This document shows, piece by piece, positions 54,251-62,610 of a stretch of 64,000 bases of DNA. A model generated the notes under the pieces. That model was given only the letters and a program-made list of their open reading frames with translations, made no database searches and was not told the origin of the DNA. Each line of letters starts with the position of its first letter. The first letter of the stretch is position 1. The position numbers and the translations under genes are program-made. This DNA is from Pedobacter sp. MC2016-24 (GTDB taxonomy: Bacteria > Bacteroidota > Bacteroidia > Sphingobacteriales > Sphingobacteriaceae), in assembly GCF_015223055.1 (NCBI RefSeq), contig NZ_JADFBX010000014.1, forward strand, positions 1 through 64,000, read 5' to 3'.

Positions 54251-55282
54251 TTACTTTTTTCTTAAGGTCGATTCCCGGATAATCAGCTCAGGCTGTATAT
54301 TTACAGTGTTTGCTGATGGGTTTCCCTCATTTGGTTGTGCTTCATCAAAATAGAGCTTTGCAATGGTTTTGCCCATTTGCACACTATGTTGGTCAATAGT
54401 CGTGATGGCCGGACTCGTTATTTCTGTAAAAGCTTCATTGGAATAACCGCAAATACCCAGATCTTCCGGTACCCTAATGCCCATTTTAGTTGCGATTTCC
54501 AATACCCCAAGTGCCGAGAAATCAGAGGTGGATGCAAAAATGGCATCCGGTGGATTCGGAAGGTTTAGTAATTTCCTTGTAGCTTCGGCGCCCAATTCTT
54601 TGGTCCAGGCATTTTCCATCACCAGTTCAGGTATTAAAGCTATACCGTGTTTTTTCAGTGCAGCCAGGTAACCTGCTTTACGCTGGCGGAAGATGTTCAG
54701 GTTTTGAGGCCCCTCCAATAAGGCAATCCGCTGATAGCCCTGTTCAATCATATGCGTTACCGCTTCCATTGAAGCTTGTTCATTGTCATTTAGTACCTTG
54801 AGCGTATCCAATTGATCGGCAACCCGGTCAAACTGGATCAGCTGAATTCCCTGTTCTTTAATGTTTTTTAAATGGCTGTCATCTTCGAAATCTGCACTTA
54901 CCGAAATGATGATGCAACTGACATGCTGATTGGTTAGCGTATTGATACATTTAACCTCCCTGGCATGTGATTCGTTAGATTGACAAATGATTAAATTATA
55001 CCCTTTCTGATAAGTAATCTCTTCAATTCCCGCAATAACGTTGGCAAAGAAATTTTGATTGATCCGTGGTACCACCACACCAATAGTTTGATTGTGCCCT
55101 TTGCGAAGGTTAGAGGCCAGACTGTTTTGCTTATAATTTAACTCTTTTGCAGTCTTAAAAATCAATTCCCGGGTAGCTTCACTCACATTGCTGCTATTGT
55201 TCAATGCCCTGGAAACAGAGGATGCATTTAAATTCAACTTTTTTGCAATGTCATAAATCGTTGTCCTTTTCTGACTCTTCAT
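54251..55282 (-). CDS. LacI-family transcriptional regulator of the xylose genes
   Basis: A 343-residue repressor: the N-terminal LacI helix-turn-helix (TIYDIAKKLNLNASSVSRAL, about residues 8-27), hinge helix, and a periplasmic-binding-like ligand domain (about 60-335). It is divergent from xylB-xylA. The 124-bp region between them contains a perfect 18-bp palindrome with central CG, as LacI-family operators have. Control of xylBA by xylose or a derivative is inferred. Confidence 0.92.
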   Translation of the reverse strand: MKSQKRTTIYDIAKKLNLNASSVSRALNNSSNVSEATRELIFKTAKELNYKQNSLASNLRKGHNQTIGVVVPRINQNFFANVIAGIEEITYQKGYNLIICQSNESHAREVKCINTLTNQHVSCIIISVSADFEDDSHLKNIKEQGIQLIQFDRVADQLDTLKVLNDNEQASMEAVTHMIEQGYQRIALLEGPQNLNIFRQRKAGYLAALKKHGIALIPELVMENAWTKELGAEATRKLLNLPNPPDAIFASTSDFSALGVLEIATKMGIRVPEDLGICGYSNEAFTEITSPAITTIDQHSVQMGKTIAKLYFDEAQPNEGNPSANTVNIQPELIIRESTLRKK

Positions 55283-55302
55283 TGGCTTAACAGGGTTTTA
55301 AA

Positions 55303-55317
55303 GGCTATTCTATAGCC
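55303..55317. promoter_or_regulatory. Inverted repeat near the lacI-type regulator start
   Basis: GGCTAT (55303-55308), TCT, ATAGCC (55312-55317), 20 bp upstream of the regulator's ATG. It differs from the xylB-proximal palindrome; it may be an autoregulatory site or a leader hairpin. Confidence 0.4.
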
Positions 55318-55343
55318 GATGGTAAATATCAATATATATTTTT

Positions 55344-55361
55344 AAAGCAATCGATTGCTTT
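55344..55361. promoter_or_regulatory. LacI-type operator of the xylBA operon
   Basis: Perfect 18-bp palindrome AAAGCAATCGATTGCTTT with central CG, the classic LacI-family operator form. Its right arm contains ATTG (55354-55357). That lies 19 bp upstream of TATTTTCG (55377-55384), one mismatch from the -7 consensus, so the operator covers the -33 element of xylB. Confidence 0.8.
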
Positions 55362-55376
55362 TATTGTTTTTTTGTT

Positions 55377-55384
55377 TATTTTCG
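55377..55384 (+). promoter_or_regulatory. Probable -7 promoter element of xylB
   Basis: TATTTTCG, one mismatch from TAnnTTTG, 22 bases before the xylB ATG and 19 bp downstream of an ATTG at 55354-55357. Confidence 0.55.
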
Positions 55385-55406
55385 TTTATCTAAAAACCAA
55401 TTATAC

Positions 55407-56894
55407 ATGTTGTTACTAGGCATTGATGTAGGTACATCTTCCGTAAAAATTTCTGTAGTCGATGCCAATTCAGGCAGTACATTGGCTTCCGCGCATTATC
55501 CACCTGGAGAATCGGATATCATTTCTCCGCAATACGGCTGGGCAGAGCAGTCGCCAGACATGTGGTGGGACCATGTTTGTCAGGCACTGGCGATATGTAA
55601 CGCGAAAAAAAGTTACAACCCTAAGGACATTGCAGCCATTGGGATAGCCTATCAGATGCATGGTCTGGTCATTACCGATCAGGCGGGAAACAGTTTGCGA
55701 AACAGCATCATCTGGTGCGATAGCCGGGCTGTTGATATTGGCAATAAAGCTTTTGAAGCGATCGGCCCGGCTTACGCATTGGAACACTTGCTCAATTCGC
55801 CAGGCAATTTTACAGCTGCAAAGCTGGCCTGGGTCAAAGCAAATGAACCTGAAGTTTATGCCAAAGTACATCAGGCCATGTTGCCCGGAGACTATATTGC
55901 CCTCAAACTGACGGGGACTTCCAGTACGAGTATATCTGCTTTATCTGAGGGTATTTTCTGGGATTTTAAAGAAAATCAGATTTCTACCGCAGTAATGGAT
56001 TATTTCGGCTTCGATGAAAGCCTGATCCCTGAACTGAAGCCTGTATTTTCCAGCCACGGAGAAGTTTCCAAAGAAGTAGCTGAACAACTTGGTTTAAAAG
56101 CGGGTATCCCCATAGCGTATAAATCCGGAGATCAGCCCAATAACGCCCTCTCCTTGAATGTGACAGAACCTGGTGAGGTAGCTGCAACAGCAGGAACGTC
56201 AGGCGTAATTTATGGGGTTACTGATCAATTGCTTTGCGATCCGCAGTCCCGGGTAAATACTTTTGCCCACGTAAACCACAGTCCGGAACAACAGCGCCTC
56301 GGTGTTTTGTTGTGCATTAACGGTACAGGAAGCATGAACCGCTGGACAAAAAATAGGTTTGCTGCCAGTTTGAGCTATCCTGAGATGAATACTGCTGCTC
56401 AAGGAGTGGCGCCGGGAAGTGAAGGTTTGCGGGTATTGCCTTTCGGAAATGGTGCAGAGCGGATGTTAAACAATCAAATCGTGGGTGCTCATTTAAACGG
56501 AATCGATTTAAACCTGCATCGTGATGCACATATCTTCAGAGCGGTACAGGAAGGCATTGCCTTTTCTTTCCGTTATGGTCTGGACATTTTAAGAGAAAAT
56601 GGAATGAAGCCTGCAATTATCAGGGCTGGTAAATCCAATCTTTTCCTTAGCGAGGTATTCAGCAGTTCCTTTGTCAATATAACACAGGTACCGGTTGAGC
56701 TACACGACAATGATGGCAGTTATGGCGCAGCAGTTGGCGCGGGTATAGGTGCTGGTATCTTTAAATCAGCTGCCGAAGCATTTACTAACAGAAAACCATT
56801 ACAGATGATCCAGCCCGAAAACCAGGGGCTGGAAAATGCTTACCAGGAATGGAAAGGCCTGCTGGAACAACATTTAAATCAACATAAATCTTAA
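55407..56894 (+). CDS. xylB: Xylulokinase
   Basis: A 495-residue FGGY-family sugar kinase that phosphorylates D-xylulose to enter the pentose phosphate pathway. The ATP-phosphate segment LLLGIDVGTSSVKISVVD opens the protein, and AATAGTSGVIYGV and DNDGSYGAAVGAGIGAG are conserved C-terminal-half motifs. Length is normal. xylose isomerase follows 23 bp later, which supports xylulose over other FGGY substrates. Regulated by the divergent LacI-type repressor through the palindrome at 55344-55361. Confidence 0.93.
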   Translation: MLLLGIDVGTSSVKISVVDANSGSTLASAHYPPGESDIISPQYGWAEQSPDMWWDHVCQALAICNAKKSYNPKDIAAIGIAYQMHGLVITDQAGNSLRNSIIWCDSRAVDIGNKAFEAIGPAYALEHLLNSPGNFTAAKLAWVKANEPEVYAKVHQAMLPGDYIALKLTGTSSTSISALSEGIFWDFKENQISTAVMDYFGFDESLIPELKPVFSSHGEVSKEVAEQLGLKAGIPIAYKSGDQPNNALSLNVTEPGEVAATAGTSGVIYGVTDQLLCDPQSRVNTFAHVNHSPEQQRLGVLLCINGTGSMNRWTKNRFAASLSYPEMNTAAQGVAPGSEGLRVLPFGNGAERMLNNQIVGAHLNGIDLNLHRDAHIFRAVQEGIAFSFRYGLDILRENGMKPAIIRAGKSNLFLSEVFSSSFVNITQVPVELHDNDGSYGAAVGAGIGAGIFKSAAEAFTNRKPLQMIQPENQGLENAYQEWKGLLEQHLNQHKS

Positions 56895-56917
56895 AATCAA
56901 CATTAAATAAAAGCAAT

Positions 56918-58246
56918 ATGTCAACGTTAAACTTTGAAAATGAATACTTTAAAGGTATCGGAAAGATCGGTTATGAAGGCTTGGAAAGCGACAATCCTTT
57001 AGCTTTCAGATGGTACGATGCCAAAAGGGTAATTGCGGGTAAAACCATGGAAGACCATTTACGCTTTGCGGGTGCTTACTGGCATTCTTTCTGCGGTAAC
57101 GGAGCCGATCCTTTTGGCGGCCCGACACATCTTTTCCCATGGGATGTAAAAAGCGATCCGATTGAACGTGCGAAAGATAAAATGGATGCAGCTTTTGAGT
57201 TTCTAACCAAAATGAATCTTCCTTACTATTGCTTTCATGATGTAGACGTTGTAGATCATGGTCAGGATGTGGCTGAAAACGAACGCCGCATGCAGGTTAT
57301 GGTTGATTACGCCAAAGCAAAACAAGCTGCAACAGGAATTAAATTACTTTGGGGAACGGCAAACCTGTTCTCAGACCGTAAATATATGAACGGTGCTTCA
57401 ACCAATCCCGATTTTCATGTACTGGCTCACGGTGCTGCACAAGTGAAAACTGCTTTAGATGCAACCATTGCACTTGGTGGCGAAAACTATGTATTCTGGG
57501 GTGGGCGTGAAGGTTATATGAGCCTGTTGAATACCAATATGAAACGGGAGCAGGAGCATTTGGCTAAGTTTTTACATACGGCCAAAGACTATGCCCGAAA
57601 AAATGGTTTTAAAGGTACATTCTTTATAGAGCCAAAACCTTGTGAGCCAACCAAACATCAATATGATTATGATGCGGCAACGGTACTTGGATTTTTACAA
57701 CGTTATGATTTGCTGAACGATTTTAAGTTAAACCTGGAAGTAAACCATGCTACTTTAGCCGGACATACATTCCAGCATGAACTTCAGGTTGCTGCAGATG
57801 CGGGTATGCTGGGTTCTATCGATGCCAACCGTGGCGATTACCAGAATGGCTGGGATACCGATCAGTTTCCAAACGACATCAATGAAATTACTGAATCGAT
57901 GCTGATCATCCTGGAAGCTGGTGGTTTACAAGGTGGCGGTATCAACTTCGATGCAAAAATCCGCAGAAACTCTACCGACAGGGAAGATTTATTCTATGCA
58001 CATATCGGTGGAATGGATTTGTTTGCACGTGCCTTGGTAACGGCAGATAAAATCCTGACACAATCTGACTTTAAGAAAATCCGTTCTGAACGTTATGCCT
58101 CATTTGACAGTGGCAAAGGTCAGGAATTTGAAGCAGGTAAGCTGAGCCTGGAAGATTTGCGCAACTATGCCGTTGAACAAGGCGAACCTGCAACCATCAG
58201 TGGTAAACAGGAATTGCTGGAAAACATCATCAATAGATACATTTAG
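56918..58246 (+). CDS. xylA: Xylose isomerase
   Basis: A 442-residue class II xylose isomerase converting D-xylose to D-xylulose. Metal and substrate motifs are visible: VFWGGREGY (about 190-198), FIEPKPCEPTKHQYDYD (about 236-252) and NRGDYQNGWDTDQFP (about 307-321). It is the second gene of the xylBA operon. No xylose transporter gene is in the window. An intrinsic terminator follows after 15 bp. Confidence 0.96.
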   Translation: MSTLNFENEYFKGIGKIGYEGLESDNPLAFRWYDAKRVIAGKTMEDHLRFAGAYWHSFCGNGADPFGGPTHLFPWDVKSDPIERAKDKMDAAFEFLTKMNLPYYCFHDVDVVDHGQDVAENERRMQVMVDYAKAKQAATGIKLLWGTANLFSDRKYMNGASTNPDFHVLAHGAAQVKTALDATIALGGENYVFWGGREGYMSLLNTNMKREQEHLAKFLHTAKDYARKNGFKGTFFIEPKPCEPTKHQYDYDAATVLGFLQRYDLLNDFKLNLEVNHATLAGHTFQHELQVAADAGMLGSIDANRGDYQNGWDTDQFPNDINEITESMLIILEAGGLQGGGINFDAKIRRNSTDREDLFYAHIGGMDLFARALVTADKILTQSDFKKIRSERYASFDSGKGQEFEAGKLSLEDLRNYAVEQGEPATISGKQELLENIINRYI

Positions 58247-58261
58247 CAGATCAAATCGTAC

Positions 58262-58297
58262 AAAAAAAGCCGTTCATTTTTATGAACGGCTTTTTTT
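58262..58297. terminator. Bidirectional terminator between xylA and the Prc-type protease
   Basis: 16-bp stem, seven A plus GCCGTTCAT (58262-58277) with ATGAACGGC plus seven T (58282-58297), and a 4-base loop. It serves both convergent genes. Confidence 0.92.
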
Positions 58298-58313
58298 GTA
58301 ATGGCTATTTATC

Positions 58314-60422
58314 TTATTTAACCATCATATCTGCTGTCACCTGTGTAGCTTCTTTCAGATAAACATCAGTACTCAGGCCTTTTATCCATTCTTTAAATTT
58401 GGTGCTTTTGGCCTCATCAACCGGATTCGCGGTCGTGTTGGTATTCGAAGCAGTTAAACCACTCAATTGTAGTTCCTGACCTTTCGGTAGTTTCTGCAGG
58501 TTTTTCAATTCATCGGATTTAATTTTAAGCGAGTCTTTTCTAAGCTTGTAATTCGCCATGCTCAGGTCATACCTGCGCTCATTATTTTTACCAAACCAGT
58601 CGATATCACTTGTCATTTTGCTGAATGTAGGATCCTTTTTTAAGCGGTCATTGGCCATTTTAATAATCCCATCTTCGTTTATAACGCCAGGAGGATAATT
58701 GAAATCAACCGCTGCAATCTGATCCCATTTCAAAGATTCTACTTTATCTTTTTCACGAAGCTTCATGAAATCATAAGGGTCAGGCAAAATGATGTCTGGA
58801 ACTACGCCTTTGAGTTGTGTAGAGCCACCATTTACACGGTAAAACTTTTGGATGGTTAACTTAATAGCGCCAAATTCCTTAGCCGGAGTAGTCGCCGTTG
58901 CCGGGATATTCAATCCGTAGGTCGTTTGAACTGTTCCCTTTCCATAAGTAGAAGTACTTCCCATGATGATGCCGCGTTTGTAGTCCTGAATCGCTGCGGC
59001 AAATATTTCGGAAGCCGAGGCGCTTAGTGCATTGACCATCACCACAAGCGGACCTGCATACAATTGTGCTTCATCATTGTCACGCAATACCTGAGGATTG
59101 CCTGTACGGCCTTTTACCTGTACCATTGGCCCGTTTTTAATAAACAAGCCCAGCATTTTTACAACTTCCTGCAATGACCCGCCACCGTTATTGCGCAAGT
59201 CAAGGATCAATCCTTCAATGTTTTCTTTTTTAAGGTTAACCAGTTCTTTAGCTACGTCCGCTGCACAATGTGCACCATTGGCATTTTTAAAGTCGGCATA
59301 AAAACCCGACAAATAGATGTATCCGATCTTTTTTCCGTTGTTGTTAATCACCGCACTTCTCGCCAAAGCATCTTCCTGTACAATTTCATCGCGGATCATG
59401 ATCACCGTTTTTTCCGTACCGTCAGCTTTCTTCATCAGCAAACGGACCTCCGTATTTTTATCACCGCGGATAAGTTTAACCGCATCACTCAGGGCCATTC
59501 CGGTAATGTCTTCCATCGGGGCCGATCCCTGACCAACTTTGAAAATGATGTCGTTCACATCGATCATTTTGCTTTTCCAGGCCGGACTTCCAGGTTCCAG
59601 ACTCGTTACTTTGATTAAGCCGTCTTCTTCTTTAAGTCCAGCACCAATACCGTAAAACTTGCGGCTCATGCTTTCGTCAAACGCACGTTTATCGGCCGGT
59701 GGCATATACGTCGTATGCGGATCTACAATCTCCGTAATGCTGTTCAGAAATAGGGCAAACTGTTTGTCATCGGCTAGATTCGACTTTAACCGTAAAAACG
59801 TTCTGTCAAATTGCTTCTGTACTTTTTCACGTGATTCTTTTTCCAGCTCTGCATCTGTTTTCTTCCGTAATGGATCTGCAGCAGCACTGGCACTACGTTG
59901 CGCCTGCAATGACAACAGGTTGTCCAGTACACGGTATTTCAATTCATCTTTCCAGCGCTGGTTTAATGCTGCCGGACTGCCCGCAAAATCAATAGAATCC
60001 GGCTCCAGCAGGACTTTGTCACTTTTGCTGAAATCAAATGGTTTTTGCAGGTTCTTAATGTATCCTGCTTCCGCTTCGGCCAGGCGTTTGTTATAAATGG
60101 CAAGGCAGGCCGAATAAAAGGAGATTGGTGCTCCATTGATTTCATCATCTATCGTGGTCTCATACTTTTTAAGCTGCTCAATATCCGACTTCAGAAAAAC
60201 CTGTTTGTTGGGATCCAGAAAGCTGATGTATTTTTGCCAAACCAGTCTGGAAAAATCATCGTTTATTGCAATGTTATTGGTGTGGGCCTGGCTAATGGCC
60301 ATTCTGATCAAGGTTAGCAATTGCTGTTTGGATTCCGGATCGCCAGGGCCTGCGCTTTTGAATGCAAGCGTTGTCGAAAGGAACAGGACAGGAAGTGCTA
60401 TCCACTTAAAAAGTTTCTTCAT
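58314..60422 (-). CDS. Carboxy-terminal processing protease (Prc/Tsp-type, S41)
   Basis: A 702-residue exported serine protease. After a signal peptide (about 1-22) comes an N-terminal helical domain (30-230) and a PDZ domain (about 235-340, GIGAGLKEEDGLIKVTSLEP). The S41 catalytic core has the serine in ALSASASEIFAAA (around 475) and the lysine in STYGKGTVQ (around 500). A DUF3340-type C-terminal domain (about 570-700) follows. This is the long Prc form, which degrades tagged or damaged periplasmic proteins. A -7 element lies 45 bases upstream. Confidence 0.92.
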   Translation of the reverse strand: MKKLFKWIALPVLFLSTTLAFKSAGPGDPESKQQLLTLIRMAISQAHTNNIAINDDFSRLVWQKYISFLDPNKQVFLKSDIEQLKKYETTIDDEINGAPISFYSACLAIYNKRLAEAEAGYIKNLQKPFDFSKSDKVLLEPDSIDFAGSPAALNQRWKDELKYRVLDNLLSLQAQRSASAAADPLRKKTDAELEKESREKVQKQFDRTFLRLKSNLADDKQFALFLNSITEIVDPHTTYMPPADKRAFDESMSRKFYGIGAGLKEEDGLIKVTSLEPGSPAWKSKMIDVNDIIFKVGQGSAPMEDITGMALSDAVKLIRGDKNTEVRLLMKKADGTEKTVIMIRDEIVQEDALARSAVINNNGKKIGYIYLSGFYADFKNANGAHCAADVAKELVNLKKENIEGLILDLRNNGGGSLQEVVKMLGLFIKNGPMVQVKGRTGNPQVLRDNDEAQLYAGPLVVMVNALSASASEIFAAAIQDYKRGIIMGSTSTYGKGTVQTTYGLNIPATATTPAKEFGAIKLTIQKFYRVNGGSTQLKGVVPDIILPDPYDFMKLREKDKVESLKWDQIAAVDFNYPPGVINEDGIIKMANDRLKKDPTFSKMTSDIDWFGKNNERRYDLSMANYKLRKDSLKIKSDELKNLQKLPKGQELQLSGLTASNTNTTANPVDEAKSTKFKEWIKGLSTDVYLKEATQVTADMMVK

Positions 60423-60467
60423 TGTATCGTTTTAGTTTTAATTATTGAATGATAAGGTCGGAGATGG

Positions 60468-60475
60468 CAAATATA
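60468..60475 (-). promoter_or_regulatory. -7 promoter element of the Prc-type protease gene
   Basis: Reads TATATTTG on the minus strand (TAnnTTTG), 45 bases before the ATG. Confidence 0.55.
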
Positions 60476-60559
60476 TAGGTAGTTATCCGGATTTTAAAAA
60501 ACATGAGGCTTCACAGCGGTTAAGCAACTAAACTGTTACGTGGTTCAGGTTGCTGGTGT

Positions 60560-61150
60560 TTAAGGTCTAAGCATCCAGGCAATAAGAATACCGTAAGATA
60601 TTCCTGAATTTCTGAAATGTTTACGAAGATTTTTGAGTGCTTCTACCAAATGGTTGTTGACCGTGTTTTTGGAGATGTTGAGCTGGGTGGCTATTTGTTC
60701 GTGTGTAAGCCCTTCGTATCGGCTTAATTTAAAGATCAATTGTTGCTGTTTGGGTAATTTAGATACTGTTTGTTCAGTAAATTCTTCTAAATCTGCCAAC
60801 AGCACAGCGTCTTCAGTTTCGTTGTGCGCCTCAGTCAAACTCAGCCATAGTTTTTCCCTTGCCGCTCCTGCAGTTGCGGCATTGCGTAAAATATTTAAAG
60901 TCAGTCGGCGGGCAATGGTATACAAATAAGGGCCTAAGGGATATTTGGGGTCAAGCTCCAATCGGTTTGTCCAAAGGGTAATTAAGGTTTCCTGTACAAT
61001 TTCTTCACACAAAGTCCGGTCTTTTAGAAAACGCCAGGCAAAACTATAAAGCTTTGTTTTATAGGTGTTGAATACAACAGCGAATACAGGCTCTTCGCTA
61101 TTACGCAAACCTGCAACAAGCTTGTCTTCGCTAATTATTTCTACAGCCAT
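60560..61150 (-). CDS. ECF-family RNA polymerase sigma factor (second locus)
   Basis: A 196-residue FecI-like sigma factor. Region 2 contains FAWRFLKDRTLCEEIVQETL (about 34-55) and region 4 has LPKQQQLIFKLSRYEGLTHEQ (about 137-160) with a helix-turn-helix. Unlike the sigma gene at 9.4 kb it is divergent from its fecR (61261), with 110 bp between. A short C-terminal hydrophobic end (SYGILIAWMLRP) is noticeable. It should control the TonB-dependent receptor genes beginning at 62611. Confidence 0.92.
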   Translation of the reverse strand: MAVEIISEDKLVAGLRNSEEPVFAVVFNTYKTKLYSFAWRFLKDRTLCEEIVQETLITLWTNRLELDPKYPLGPYLYTIARRLTLNILRNAATAGAAREKLWLSLTEAHNETEDAVLLADLEEFTEQTVSKLPKQQQLIFKLSRYEGLTHEQIATQLNISKNTVNNHLVEALKNLRKHFRNSGISYGILIAWMLRP

Positions 61151-61260
61151 TGTTGATTTTTAGGAATAATAGAAAAATATTTTCAATTCGACTAGTTATA
61201 TGTGGGCGCTGCCGTGTATTACCAGTATGAAACGCAGTAAATATATGATTAATAACAATA

Positions 61261-62487
61261 ATGGATAAGCAGTCTATACATAATTTATTAGTTGATTATG
61301 TAAGTAATCAAGTTGATGCCGATGGATATGAAAAGCTGATGGATTTGATCTTGGCATCCAGTGAAGATGCCGAACTGTATAGCTTTATGGAACGTGTATG
61401 GAACAGCAGGGATATTGCTCATCCTTTTTCGGAATTGCAATCGAAATTATTATATCAGCGGATTATACGGGATAAGCGTTTTTCCGATCCTAAAATTCAA
61501 GCAATACCTGTTGTACGTAAACTCTGGTATCGGGCAACCATAGCTGCCGCAGTTCTGGTCATCCTTTCGATAGGCGCTTTCTTCTTTGTACAAAGGACAG
61601 CAGTGCTGAAGCACGAAAGTGACCATTTAACAGCCAACGACATCGAGCCCGGAGGTAATAAAGCCATACTGACGCTCGGCAATGGGCGTAAAATTATATT
61701 AAATGATGCAGGGCTTGGTACGCTTGCCGAACAGGGAGGGATTACCATTTCAAAAACTGCTGACGGGAAATTGATTTATAATCTGGCTGCTACACCGGAT
61801 GCTGTGGCTAAAGGAAAAACAGATCGCAAGGACATCTATAATACCATTGCAACACCTAAAGGGGGGCAGTATCAGGTAAATTTACCTGACGGGACTTCGG
61901 TTTGGTTAAATTCAGCTTCTTCTTTAAAATTTTCCACCGCATTTAAATCTCAGCATAAAAGAGAAGTTGAGTTGACTGGAGAGGCTTACTTTGAGGTTGC
62001 ACATGATCAGAAAAAGCCATTTGTTGTCGTCACCAGAGGACAAGAGGTAGAGGTGTTGGGGACACATTTTAACATCAATAGCTATGCTGATGAACCGGAA
62101 GTGAAGACAACCCTGGTTAAGGGTCGTGTCCGTGTTTCTCCAACGCAAAAGGGGCACAGCATAAAATTGAATCCAGCTATACTAAAACCTGGCGAACAAG
62201 CCGTTCTTACGGCAAATGAAATGACGTTAAAAACCGTAGATTTGGAAAGTGTCATCGCCTGGAAAAAAGGATACTTTCTCATGAAAGACGAAGATATATT
62301 TAGTGTCATGCGTAAAATTGAAAGGTGGTACGATGTCGAAATTGTTTATGCCGGAGATTTTAGCGGCAGTACGTTCGAAGGATCGGTATCCCGTTTTAAA
62401 AATGTATCTGAGATCCTTAGGAAATTTGAATTAACCGGAAATATGCACTTTAAAATAGAAGGAAGGAGGATTACCGTTATGCCATAA
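61261..62487 (+). CDS. FecR-family anti-sigma factor (second locus)
   Basis: A 408-residue regulator with the same layout as the first FecR: cytosolic part (1-87), one membrane helix (about 88-110), periplasmic FecR domain (TPKGGQYQVNLPDGTSVWLN onward, about 198-300) and a DUF4974-like tail (about 335-408). The two FecR proteins are clearly related but divergent. The sigma factor is divergently encoded and susC lies 123 bp downstream beyond a nested stem-loop. Confidence 0.93.
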   Translation: MDKQSIHNLLVDYVSNQVDADGYEKLMDLILASSEDAELYSFMERVWNSRDIAHPFSELQSKLLYQRIIRDKRFSDPKIQAIPVVRKLWYRATIAAAVLVILSIGAFFFVQRTAVLKHESDHLTANDIEPGGNKAILTLGNGRKIILNDAGLGTLAEQGGITISKTADGKLIYNLAATPDAVAKGKTDRKDIYNTIATPKGGQYQVNLPDGTSVWLNSASSLKFSTAFKSQHKREVELTGEAYFEVAHDQKKPFVVVTRGQEVEVLGTHFNINSYADEPEVKTTLVKGRVRVSPTQKGHSIKLNPAILKPGEQAVLTANEMTLKTVDLESVIAWKKGYFLMKDEDIFSVMRKIERWYDVEIVYAGDFSGSTFEGSVSRFKNVSEILRKFELTGNMHFKIEGRRITVMP

Positions 62488-62502
62488 ATTTACTTAAGCA
62501 TA

Positions 62503-62558
62503 GGGTAACAAAAAACCAGGAGCGATTCGACCCACTCCTGGCAATAGTAGGGTTACCC
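62503..62558 (+). other. Nested stem-loop in the fecR-susC leader (locus 2)
   Basis: Outer stem GGGTAAC (62503-62509) with GTTACCC (62552-62558); inner stem CCAGGAG (62516-62522) with CTCCTGG (62535-62541) around a 12-base loop. No T-run follows. It parallels the stem-loop at 11255-11320 of the first locus. Confidence 0.55.
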
Positions 62559-62610
62559 GACAATATTGTATTCAGACAACCATATCAACTAACCCAAACT
62601 ACTCAAATGT

